The position numbers and the translations under genes were made by a program. A stretch of DNA of 64,000 nt from Armigeres subalbatus (lineage: Eukaryota; Arthropoda; Insecta; Diptera; Culicidae), in contig NC_085141.1 in assembly GCF_024139115.2 (NCBI RefSeq), positions 377,300,995 through 377,364,994 on the forward strand, in the 5' to 3' direction. Positions 41,901 through 50,737 of the stretch are shown here, piece after piece; the stretch's first letter is position 1; every line of letters starts with the position of its first letter. The notes under the pieces were generated by a model. That model ran no database searches, was not told where the DNA came from, and worked only from the letters and a program-made list of their open reading frames with translations.

Positions 41901-42302
41901 CGATTTTACCATACCCCTGGTGAATTGTGAGGTGATAAAATACTGCCCATGATTTTGTAAAAAGCCTGTGAATCGTTCAGTGAGCTCAATTTACTGCATC
42001 TCACCCCACAACAGTTAAATAGGCTTATATCTTGCTTATTAGTGGTAAGCTGGAAATTATTGAGTTTGTGGGGAGGACTGACAATCGATTTACAAAATCA
42101 ATCAAAATGCAAATGTTACAAATATGCGATAATGGGCAGAATAGGGCATATGACGGAATTTTTTTTATTTTAGATTTTTAAATTTTTTACAAATAAGAAT
42201 CAGTATTTTTTTTCAAGTTCGTTTATTTGGTAGGCTAAGGCGTGTATAACACTTTACGGAGCCACGGTCCATTGTGATATGCACAATCAATATCATTTTA
42301 TT
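41901..42302. other. No gene recognised
   Basis: AT-rich unique sequence with T-runs. Nothing to call. Confidence 0.4.
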
Positions 42303-42318
42303 ATTAAGTTAGTAAGAT

Positions 42319-42382
42319 TTCTGATACCAGACCAGAGGTGAGCCAGCCAAGGGCTGAAAACCTCTTTAATAAATACGATAAT
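42319..42382 (+). mobile_element. 64-bp stem-loop retroposon with 16-bp target duplication
   Basis: ATTAAGTTAGTAAGAT occurs at 42303-42318 and 42383-42398. The insert holds AGAGGT ... ACCTCT (42334-42339, 42360-42365) enclosing CAGCC AAG GGCTG, then TTTAATAAAT, a polyadenylation-signal-like end. Target duplication and A-rich 3' end show copying through RNA. The same stem-loop, with different but still pairing stem bases, is at 43143, 45319 and in part at 47193. Confidence 0.85.
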
Positions 42383-42399
42383 ATTAAGTTAGTAAGATA

Positions 42400-42830
42400 G
42401 AGACATTAGCCAACGTACTCGTGGTGACCCGATGTTGGATTTATTTAAGAAAGGACAGAGCTTAGGATTCGGGATCAGGGAATTTCGGCTGCTCATCCGG
42501 GCATTAGGAGTCAAGGACGAAGTGGCGTGTGTCGTCGTGCTCGAAGAACGGTTCGACTGGGAGCATCTTCTGGATGGCCATTGTAACGTGGGAATCAGTA
42601 TTTATGCCTTGGAAAGGCAAAATGCTTGAAAGTATTTTTTGAAAATCGTTGTTGAACGACTAAAATTTTCTAATTTATTTTGTGTTGACAAAATCGGGTC
42701 AATATTCTCTAAGTCGAAGGAATTTTCCAACGCATTTTACCGCGTTACCTAGGTAACTCAATGTCGTCAGAAACGGTTCACAGGCAAGATATAAAAGGTC
42801 TCGGGCCATTTGGCCGAAGTTTTTTTTTTA
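42400..42830. other. No gene recognised
   Basis: A 65-codon frame at 42432 has no motif. Unique AT-rich sequence. Confidence 0.4.
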
Positions 42831-43600
42831 AACTTAGATTGTGAGTTGTGAAAAGTGAGTAATGAGTGAAATAAGTAAATAAGTAAAATAAAGTAAAAAG
42901 CGCAAAGTTAGAATTGTATAATAAGTGAAAATTAAGAAGTGGGAATTGAAAAGTGAGAAAGGTTAAGTGAGCTTTCTTCTTCTTTATTCCTAGTTTCATC
43001 TAGTTTCATCTAGTTTTTCCCTTATTTCTCCTTCTTTCTTCCTTCCTTCTTTCTTCTACTTACTTCCACTTTCTTCCTTCTGTCTCCTTCTGTCCTCGTT
43101 AGAGAGAAATGAGAAGTAAAAGGTAGGAAATGAGCAGTGGGATTTTTTTTGTGTCTTTAGTAAGGAGACTTTCAGCCCGAGGCTGGCTCGTCTCCGGCAG
43201 TGGGAATTGAGAATTGGGAAGAGAGAAGTACTAAGTGAGAAGTGAGTAGTGAAAAGAGAGAAGTGAAAAGTAAAAAATGAGAAGTGAAAAGTGAAATGAG
43301 AAGTGAAAAATGTGAAATGAGAAATAATAAATTTGAAACGAGATGTGAGAAATGCAAAGTGAAAAGTAAAAAGTAAGTAGAAGAAAGTGAGAAGTGAGCA
43401 GTAATAAGTGAAAAGTAAGAAGTGAGTGAAAGAGAAGTGCTGAGTGATAAGTGAGTAGTGAACATTAAGAAATCAAAGTTGACAAGTGAAAAGTGAAGGG
43501 TGAAAGGTGAAAAGTGAAAAATGATAAGTGAAATGTAAAAAATGAGAAGTGAGAACTGAGGACCGAGGAGTGAGAAGTAGGGTGTGACTGATTAGAAATG
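42831..43600. repeat. GAGAAGTGA low-complexity array
   Basis: Words such as GTGAGAAGTGAGTAGTGAAA and AGAAGTGAAAAGTAAAAAAT repeat at 7-11-bp intervals at 42838-42970 and 43200-43580, with a CTTCTTCCTT-type piece at 42970-43090. Minus-strand frames rich in S, L, F and T are artefacts. Confidence 0.85.
43143..43196 (-). mobile_element. 54-bp stem-loop retroposon with 9-bp target duplication
   Basis: GCAGTGGGA flanks it at 43134-43142 and 43197-43205. On the minus strand: GGAGAC GAGC CAGCC TCG GGCTG AAA GTCTCC, then TTACTAAAGACAC and eight A. The whole insert is essentially the stem-loop plus A tail. It starts one base 5' of the stem. Confidence 0.85.
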
Positions 43601-45318
43601 AGATTTTCTATTTCTTTCTTTCTACTTTCTTATTTCCTCTTCCTTCTAATTTCTTCCATTTTTTCTTTCCCTTCAGCCTTTCCCTTATTTCTTCTTCTTT
43701 TTGCCCTCTTTCTTCTATTCCTCCCGTATTCATCCATTGTTCTTCTTCTATCTCCCTTATTCTTTCTTTCTCCTTTCATCTTTCTTATTGCGTCGTACCT
43801 TTTCCTTCTTTCTTCTTCTTACTTCCATCTTTTTTCTTTCTTCTTACTTCTTCCTTTTTTTTCGTCTGTTTTCTTCTTCCTCCACTCTTCTTCCTTCTTC
43901 TTTCTGTCTGATGGTTGTAGGACAAAAGGTCAAAGAGCCAAAAGGTCGAAGGGACAAAAGGTCGAAACAAAAAAACTGCGTCAAAAGTTCGAAGGACAAA
44001 AGGTCGAGAGGACGAAAGGTCTTTCTTTTTTATTCCTTCTTTCTTATTTCTTCTTCCTTTTTCCTTCTATTCTCTTCTTTCTTTTTCCTACTTACTTCAC
44101 ATGTTTCCTTACTTCTTTCTTCCTTCTTCCTTCCATATTTCATCTTTTTATTTCTAACTTCTTTCTTTTTTCTTTTTTTCTTCCTTCCTTCCTTCATCTT
44201 TCTTCCTTCTTCCTTCCATATCTCATCTTTTTCATTTCTAACATCTTTCTTTTTTCTTTTATTCTTTCTTCCTTCCTTCTTTCATCTTTCTTCCTTCTTT
44301 CTACCTTTTTTCTTCCTTTTTTTCCCTTCTTTTTTCCTACTTGCTTTTTTCTTTCTTTCTTCTTTTTTGTCTCCTTTCTTCCTTCTTTCTTCCTTATTTC
44401 TTCTCTCTTCCTTTTTTCTCTCCTTCCTCATTTTTCGTCCTTTTTGTTTCCTGTTTTTATTCCTTCTTTGTTTTACTATCTTCCTTTTTTTCCTTCCTTA
44501 CTCTTTATTTTTTGCTTCTCTCTTCCTTTTTTCTTTTTACTTCCTTCTTTCATCATTCTTTCTTCCTTCTTTCTTCTTTTCTTCCGTATTTCTTCTTTCT
44601 TTTTTCCTACTTTTTTTCCTTCTATCTTTTCTCTTCCTTCCTTCCTTCTTTTTTTTCTTTCTTTCTTCTTTCTTCTTCATTCTTCCTTTTTTCTTCTTTC
44701 TTTCTTCCGTCTTTATTCCTTCTTTCCACCTTCTTTCTTCCTCCTTTTTCCTTTCTTTTCTACTTCTTTCTTCCTACTTTTTTTCTTCTTTTTTCTTCCT
44801 TCTTTCTTTTCTCTTTCTTCCTTCTTTCTCCCTTCTTTCTTTCTCCTTTTTCTTGTTTCCTGTTTTTCTTCCTAAAAAAATTCTCTGTTCCATCTTTTCT
44901 TCTTTCTTCCACCTTTATCCTTCTTTCTTCCTTTCTTCCTTCTTTCATCCTTCTTTTTTCCTTCTTTCTTTCTTCTTTCTTCCTTATTTCTCTCTTCTGT
45001 ATTACTTATTTCTTTCATCATTCTTTTTTATTTCTTCTCTCTTCCTTCTTTCTTTCTAATTCATCTCTTCTTTCTTCCTCATTTCTTCCTCATTTCTTCC
45101 ATCTTTCTTCTCTTTTTCTGTTACTTCTTTCTCCTTCTTCCTTTTGTTTTGCTTCATTATGTCTTCTCTCCTTCTTCCTTCTTCTATTTTCCTTTTTTCT
45201 TTTTTCCTTTTTTCTTCCTTCCTCGTTCTTTTTTCCTTCTTCCATTTTCATTCTTCTTGCTTTCGTTGTTCTTTTTCTTTCTTCCTTTCTCTTTCCTACT
45301 ATATATGTTCCCTCCTTT
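43601..45318. repeat. 1.7-kb polypyrimidine tract (TTCC/TTCTTT)n with a GACAAAAGGTCG insert
   Basis: Almost pure C/T on the plus strand apart from 43905-44025, which holds 5-7 GACAAAAGGTCGAAGG words. Frames of 425, 452 and 545 codons (all F, L, S) overlap in different frames and are artefacts of a stop-poor composition. Confidence 0.9.
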
Positions 45319-45371
45319 CTTTTTTGTGTTTTTATTAGGGAGAGTTTCAGTCCGAGGCTGGCTCGTCTCCT
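45319..45371 (-). mobile_element. 53-bp stem-loop retroposon, probable 8-bp target duplication
   Basis: CCTCCTTT lies at 45311-45318 and 45372-45379. On the minus strand A-GGAGAC GAGC CAGCC TCG GACTG AAA CTCTCC, then CTAATAAAAACACAAAAAAG. The duplication lies in low-complexity sequence, so it is weaker than the other two, but the insert length (53) and start point match the 54-bp copy. Confidence 0.7.
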
Positions 45372-45375
45372 CCTC

Positions 45376-45960
45376 CTTTGTTTTATTTTTCTTTTCACTT
45401 CTTATTTACCTCTCACTTCTTACTTCTCCGTTCCTCACTTCTCACATCACATTTTTCACTTGCCGCTTTGTACTTCTTATTTCTTCCTTTCCACTTCTCA
45501 TTTCCCACTTTTCACTTTTCACTTCTCGCTTCTCATTTATCTATGCTCACCACTTCCATCTTGCATCTCACTCACAACTCCCATCTCATTTCTTGTCCTT
45601 TTGTTCTTTCGACCTTTTGTCCTTCGACCTTTTGACCTTCGAACTTTTGACCTTCGACCTTTTGACACAGATTCCTGTCTGATATCTTACCAGATACTTC
45701 TCACTTCTCAGCATCTCGCTTTCACATCCCTATTATCATTCCTTACTTCTCATCTCTTGCATCTACGCAACTATTGCATCTCATTTCTCATCACTCATTA
45801 CTCACTTCTCATTTACTTCTGCAAACAGCTCACTACTAAGTACTCGCTTCCACTCCTCAAATCTCACTTCTCACTACCTTGTACTCACTTCGAAAATCAA
45901 ATGGAGTTCGGCCAAATGACCCTTTCGACCAAATGGCATTCGCCCAAATTTCCTAAACCA
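45376..45960. repeat. CACTTCTCA array with GACAAAAGGTCG and CGGCCAAATGACC words
   Basis: TCTCACTTCTTACTTCTCC-type words run to about 45560 and again 45690-45895. 45595-45670 is TTTCGACCTTTTGTCCTTCG (complement of the GACAAAAGGTCG family). 45905-45950 is GGCCAAATGACCCTTTCGAC. Three motif families are thus contiguous. Confidence 0.8.
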
Positions 45961-46074
45961 TATTTCTACATGTTATGAAAACTATTTGATATTTTGGGAA
46001 AAAAAATATAAATGTGTTCTCTATCTTGATGCCTCCCTAACTCGATGGTCCTTCCAATATCGAGTAAGGAAGAG
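45961..46074. other. Short unique spacer
   Basis: No feature; includes a gapless piece GAACTCTTCCTTACTCGATA in complement only. Confidence 0.3.
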
Positions 46075-47192
46075 TTCACTGTATTTGAAAGTTGAGAAGT
46101 GAGGAAGAAGAAGTGAGTTGTGAGTAGTGTAAAATGAGAAGTGAGAGGGAAAAGTGAGAAGTAAGGAATGAGAAGTTGAAAGTGAGAAATAAGCAGTGAG
46201 AAGTGAGGAGTGAGAAGTAAGAAAAGAAGAGCTAGAAGTAAGAAATAAGAAATGAGAAGTGCGAAGTGCGAAGTGGGAAGTGAGAAGTGAGAAAAGAAAA
46301 GTGAAAAGTGAGAAGTGAGATGAGAACATACTATACTACTAAGTGAGAAATTAGAAGTGAGATGTGAGAAACAAGAAGTGAGAAGTAAGATTTGCGAAGT
46401 GAAAAGCTAGAAAGTGTGAAGGAAATAATGGGCAGTAAGAAGGAAGTAGTGAGAAGTGAGATGAAAGATAATTGAAGTATAAAGGAAAAAGGAAGAAGGA
46501 AAAAAAGAAAAAAAGGAGAAGGAATAAGAATTAAGAAAGAAGCAAAAATGTATAAGAAAGAAGAACAGAAGAAGAATATAAGTAGGAACAGTATAAAGGA
46601 ACATGGATGGAGAAAAAAGAAATGCAGAAGAGAAAACAAGGAAGGAGAAGAAAAAAAGGAAGTAAGAAAAAAGAAGGAAAAATAAAAAAATAGAAGAAAA
46701 AGTAGCGAAAAACGAGGTACAAAACATAAAAGGGTAGAACATAAGATAAGGAAGAAAATAAAAGGAATAAAGATGAAAAGAGAAATAAGAAAGAAAATAG
46801 AAGGATGAAGACAGAAGAAAGAAAGAAAGGAAGGAGAAGGGAAAAGGAAGGAGGGAGAAAACAGAAGACAGAAGGAAGGAGAAGACAGAAGGCAGGAAGA
46901 AGTAAGAAGGATTAAGGAAGTAGGAAGAAGAAATAAGGAGAAAGGAAGAAAGAAGAGAGAAGAAGAATGAAGGAAAAATTCAGAATTAAAAATGAAGAAA
47001 AAAGAAGTAAAATAATAGAAATAATGAAAAAGGGAGAAAGAAAGAAAAGCGGAAGATGTAGAAATAAAAACAGCACCAAGAAGAAGGAATGAAGACAGAT
47101 CAAAGAAAACATAAATTACAATAAGGAAGGAAGAAAGATGAAATAATTTTGAAAGAGGAAAGAAGAAGGAAGCAGAAAGAGGGAAACAGAAA
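46075..47192. repeat. GTGAGAAGTGAG array passing into a polypurine (GAAGGAAGAAA)n tract
   Basis: 46085-46480 is GAGAAGTGAG-type. 46480-47192 is almost pure A/G on the plus strand, the strand mirror of 43601-45318. Minus-strand frames are compositional artefacts. Confidence 0.9.
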
Positions 47193-47238
47193 GGATTTTT
47201 TTTTTATTTTCTTTATTACCGAGATTTTCAGCCCGTGG
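47193..47238 (-). mobile_element. Truncated stem-loop retroposon end
   Basis: On the minus strand CCACGGGCTGAAAATCTCGG, then TAATAAAGAAAATAAAAAAA. Only the 3' half of the stem-loop is left, with the polyadenylation-like tail. CAGAAA at 47187-47192 and 47239-47244 could be a 6-bp target duplication. Confidence 0.55.
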
Positions 47239-47426
47239 CAGAAAAATAACTGTCTTCTGACTTTTCATTTCTTACATTTTACATCTCATTCGGCTAAGTA
47301 ACCTTTGGCCTAATGGCCTGATACCGCTCTCGACTGCTTCTCTCAATCTTTGTTCTGTCTATGCGTGATGATCTCATGCTAAAAACTACGTGGTTTAATG
47401 TTAAAAAATTTCTAAATAAAATAAAT
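47239..47426. other. CTTCTGACTTTTC and CGGCTAAGTAACC words, then unique sequence
   Basis: Short tail of the low-complexity block (to about 47330), followed by unremarkable AT-rich DNA. Confidence 0.45.
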
Positions 47427-47683
47427 CAAACTCTATCTGGAATAAGGACGAATGTCGCAAGAGAGGATTCTCTTCGTCGACTTCCTCTCTTTTAAATAAA
47501 AGTGGAAAGCAGCAGATTTCTTTATGGTTTATCTCGTCAGAACGATAGAAAACAATGCGAACTTGCATTCTGGGGTGATGAACTGTAAAAGAATCCTCTG
47601 CTTGTCACATTTATTCAAATGAGGGGAAGTCGACGAAGAGAATTCTCTCTTGTGACATTCGCCCTTTTACCAGATAGAGCTTG
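47427..47683. mobile_element. 257-bp foldback MITE with AAAT duplication
   Basis: CAAACTCTATCTGG at the left and CCAGATAGAGCTTG at the right, with further inverted similarity through GAATGTCGCAAGAGAGGATT and TTCGTCGACTTCC (about 85-bp arms). AAAT flanks both ends (47423-47426, 47684-47687), the same 4-bp target as the hairpin MITE at 17359. It lies about 1 kb upstream of the mam start codon. Confidence 0.8.
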
Positions 47684-47689
47684 AAATAC

Positions 47690-48199
47690 GTTTTCATTTG
47701 TGATAATATTCTTTATTCATCCCAACTTCATCAATCATATCCTAAAATTATGAAAATTGGTGATTTTTGTTTCAGTTACTCATACTTTGACTTTTCTCAA
47801 AGTTGTCAATCGATTGGAGAAAAACTGGTTTACCCCAATATTAATTATGTTTATCCTGTAGTTAATTATTCAAGTGTCTTGTTTTCCTGACTTGTGCTTT
47901 ATTTATGGTTCGCCTCACTTCATGTTACACATTATTCAATCAACACTTCCTGATAGTTCCGTGATCGAACCGATTTCAAGCGACACCGGAAGCATCATCC
48001 ATTTCTCATCACTCATTCCGATCAAATCGAACGATTCTCGGAACGAACACTCCAGAAAACAAAGCCACCACACCGGAATGCTTCGAAATAGTTGCGTTCT
48101 GAATAATCAATCCTCCTCTGCTGCGCTGCTGGCAGTGCCAGTGGAGCGATAAACTGTAGAAATAAAAGTCATTAATCAGATCGTTTTTATTCTTTTCCT
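47690..48199. other. Upstream flank of mam, no repeat recognised
   Basis: Unique sequence. Frames of 69 and 92 codons have no motif. It could include promoter elements, but none is distinctive. Confidence 0.4.
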
Positions 48200-48720
48200 C
48201 CGTCACACTTTCAGACACCACCAGCCCGATAGAAACTGACCCGCGATGATCGTGATGGTGATGGCCATGTTGAGGACGATGCGGACTGGAAACGAAGTGG
48301 AAGACAATCGCGACTTGCCGGCCGGGCGTTGGCAGCAGTGAAACAGGGGCAGGAAACGTGAAACGCGAGATGAGTGATAAGTGATGGGGTTTCCTAATCT
48401 CGCGTGTTGTGTTGTGATTTCGGGCGTTTTTCGTAGTCGGGATGGTTATTTGAAAGTGTTTCATTAATTGCTAGCGCGGCAATGAGCGATCCTGGTGAAG
48501 AGCGATGTTTGCGGGCAATCGGTGAAAGAACAACGTGCGAGTGAGAGAGAAAAAAAAATCAAGAAGAATCTGCCGGAACCGTAGTGTACACGTTTGAGGT
48601 CGTCGAACGAGCCGGGGTTGGGCAAATGCCGAAGAAGGCGAAATAGGGGACTGACCAGCGAGAAATTTGTGGAACACGCGCTCGGAAGCGTGCTACCACA
48701 AGTGCCAGTCGGTAGTCTGT
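48200..48720 (+). promoter_or_regulatory. mam: 5' untranslated region and probable core promoter of mam
   Basis: Repeat-free, GC-richer DNA directly upstream of the mam start codon. It contains several GTGATG/GTGAGT-like words and no TATA box that I trust. The transcription start cannot be fixed from sequence. An in-frame ATG at 48667 could add 18 residues, but the Met at 48721 begins the residues conserved in insects. Confidence 0.5.
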
Positions 48721-49266
48721 ATGGATGCCGGAGGTCTCCCAGTATTTCCTGGCGCCAATCAGGCCAATCACCTGAACAATCTCCACCTACAGCAGCAGCA
48801 ACAGGCGCAACAGCAACAGCACCATCTGCAGCAGCAGCAGAATCAGCAACTGACTCTGCAGCAGCAGCAGCAAATGCAGCTGATCAACAGCCAACATCTC
48901 CAGCAACAGCAACAACTCCACCTTCAGCAGCAGCAGCAGCAACAACAACAACAGCAGCAAGGGGATCTGATCCCCGCCAAACGGCAGGCAGTGTTCGATC
49001 GGCTCAAGCGACGGATAGAAACGTACCGGCGTCGGAACAGTGATTGTGCCCCGCGGTTTGAACAAACTTTCAGTGGAGTGTGTGAACAGCAAGCCAACGA
49101 AACTAGTGCCCTGCAGAAGAAGTTTCTTGAGGCGAAGAACAAGCGTGCGTTGAAGAAAGCGGAGAAGAAACAGAGTGATCAGCAGCCCCAGGTGCAGCCG
49201 CAGCAATCGCAGTCACCGGCGCAGCAGACGACGATTGCCGGAAACTTGCAGAGCAGTGTTCATGTG
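48721..49266 (+). CDS. mam: Mastermind, first coding exon (182 codons, partial gene)
   Basis: Mastermind is the nuclear co-activator that clamps onto the Notch intracellular domain bound to CSL/Su(H) and recruits histone acetyltransferase. Seen: the start [14 protein letters not shown], a Gln-rich segment at residues 24-80 (12 Gln in a row at 69-80, mixed CAG/CAA), then the basic helical region at residues 86-150, including [19 protein letters not shown], and [12 protein letters not shown]. This matches the N-terminal Notch/CSL-binding helix of Mastermind-like proteins (R-L-R-R-R-I-E-x-x-R-R-H/R). A further Gln/Pro-rich stretch follows. Exon end: ATGTG then GTGAGT at 49267, phase 0. Insect Mastermind proteins are well over 1000 residues, so most of the gene lies beyond this window. 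The ATG at 48667 is an alternative start in frame. Confidence is high for identity, moderate for start. Confidence 0.9.
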
Positions 49267-49272
49267 GTGAGT
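49267..49272 (+). promoter_or_regulatory. mam: Splice donor of mam exon 1
   Basis: GTGAGT directly after codon 182, followed by AAGC: a strong donor. Read-through gives a stop within about 20 codons after unrelated residues, which supports splicing here. Confidence 0.8.
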
Positions 49273-50504
49273 AAGCAATTATGGCATGCGTGTTTAGCAC
49301 ATGTTTCGAATAAAGATTACGCGACGTAGTGTGATGCGCGTGGACGACCAGAAACGCGTAATCAGCTTTAGCGGATTTAATTCGAGCTGCGAGGAAGCGC
49401 TACCTCTCGTTATCAGCCGCGAGTTAATTCCAGAAATTTTCGTTTGTGTACTAATGAATTGTTTACAATGTCAACCCGATTATGGTGATGGGTACGACGT
49501 CGCTCTTATAATGATTTATTGGTACCATCGAGTCGGTGTTTTGAGCAGTCAGCAGTGGGTTGGAAATGTTTTGATTTGGTGGTGTGGAAATATAAGAATA
49601 CCAAATTGATTATAGCCGACACGTGTATGAGGTTTATTTTGTTATGTCATGTGTGAAGTGGGTCATTAGAGCAGTATGGCTTTCGACCAATCCGTTCCAG
49701 TATTGAATGTAATCGATTTTTGATACGGAAACATATTAAATTATCATAAATATTAGGCCGTCGATGTATCGAAATGAAATAACGATATCCTGTGGAATAT
49801 TTTATAGAACAAAATGTATTTCATACTCAAATGAGCTTTTATGGTATGAAATTTGATAAAAGAACATTCCAGAAAAGTGATTGATACATTTCCATGGAGG
49901 ACGACAGATGTCAAACTTAGTTATTGGCCAAGTAACTCATTCAACCAGTTGTATGAACATTTTACTGCGTCATAAAGATTTATTGGAGTTGTAGACTTTT
50001 CTACTCTTTTATGAAATAGTGAATTATCGACGTTGCAATTTACCAGCAACAATGTAAACTTGATTATAATACTTCAACAGATGAGTTTAGGAAAAACTAC
50101 CTAAACTCATCTGTTGAAAATTATTTTTATTTACTATTTGAACACGCGCTCTGATGTGTTTTGTACATCATCGTAAAAAAATTGATTGCCATGCATAGGC
50201 GAGATTGCGCAGGAGTACGCGCGTGCTGAGAGGTTAATGATTTGAGGTGGTTGGTTGATTTACGGGAAGCAAAATTACCCAAAAACGTCATAGACCGTAC
50301 CGAGATTTGAACTCGAAGTCTCCACGTCATGTTTTCAGAATCCACAATCCTGCAGTCCTAATTTCATCAGGAATCGAATTACTCTTCTAGACATCACAAC
50401 CACTACTTTCATTGTCGGCGGGTTCAATCAGTTAATTTTTCATCGTATGTGGATCTAATATGCCGCACTGCATGCTGGTTGCGACTTATAAAAATACTCC
50501 GCTC

Positions 50505-50715
50505 ACGTCATGTAGTCGAAATGGTGTGGGATTCCATCTTTTCATCGAGTTATTGTCCAATATTCTGGCTACAAGCGCGGCCCACCGCAGTCTTCCGATT
50601 TTCGCGATGTGAACGATGCCCAACAGCTGATGCAACTTGTGGGTCATTCGCCTTCTCCACGTACCGTTCGCCATCTGCACCTCACCATAGATAGAATCTT
50701 TACCATTTTGTTGAA
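50505..50715 (-). pseudogene. RTE-like RT tail remnant
   Basis: Minus strand: YGEVQMANGTWRRRMTHKLH, then IAKIGRLRWAALVARI, matching the tail of the RTE-like copies at 32150-32300. About 65 residues, adjacent to the minisatellite. Confidence 0.75.
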
Positions 50716-50737
50716 AGACTTTTCGGCGAAGCCGAAA

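Noticed and set aside
43598..45978. Open frames of 425, 452 and 545 codons rich in Phe, Leu and Ser
   Set aside because: They overlap in different frames over a C/T-only tract that can hardly form stop codons; no domain, no start context.
43172..47112. Minus-strand frames rich in Ser, Leu, Phe in the GAGAAGTGA and GAAGGA tracts
   Set aside because: Low-complexity composition only.
50285..50345. Possible tRNA gene on the minus strand (GAGTTCAAATCTC)
   Set aside because: Only a B-box-like word; no cloverleaf with acceptor stem or anticodon arm could be drawn.
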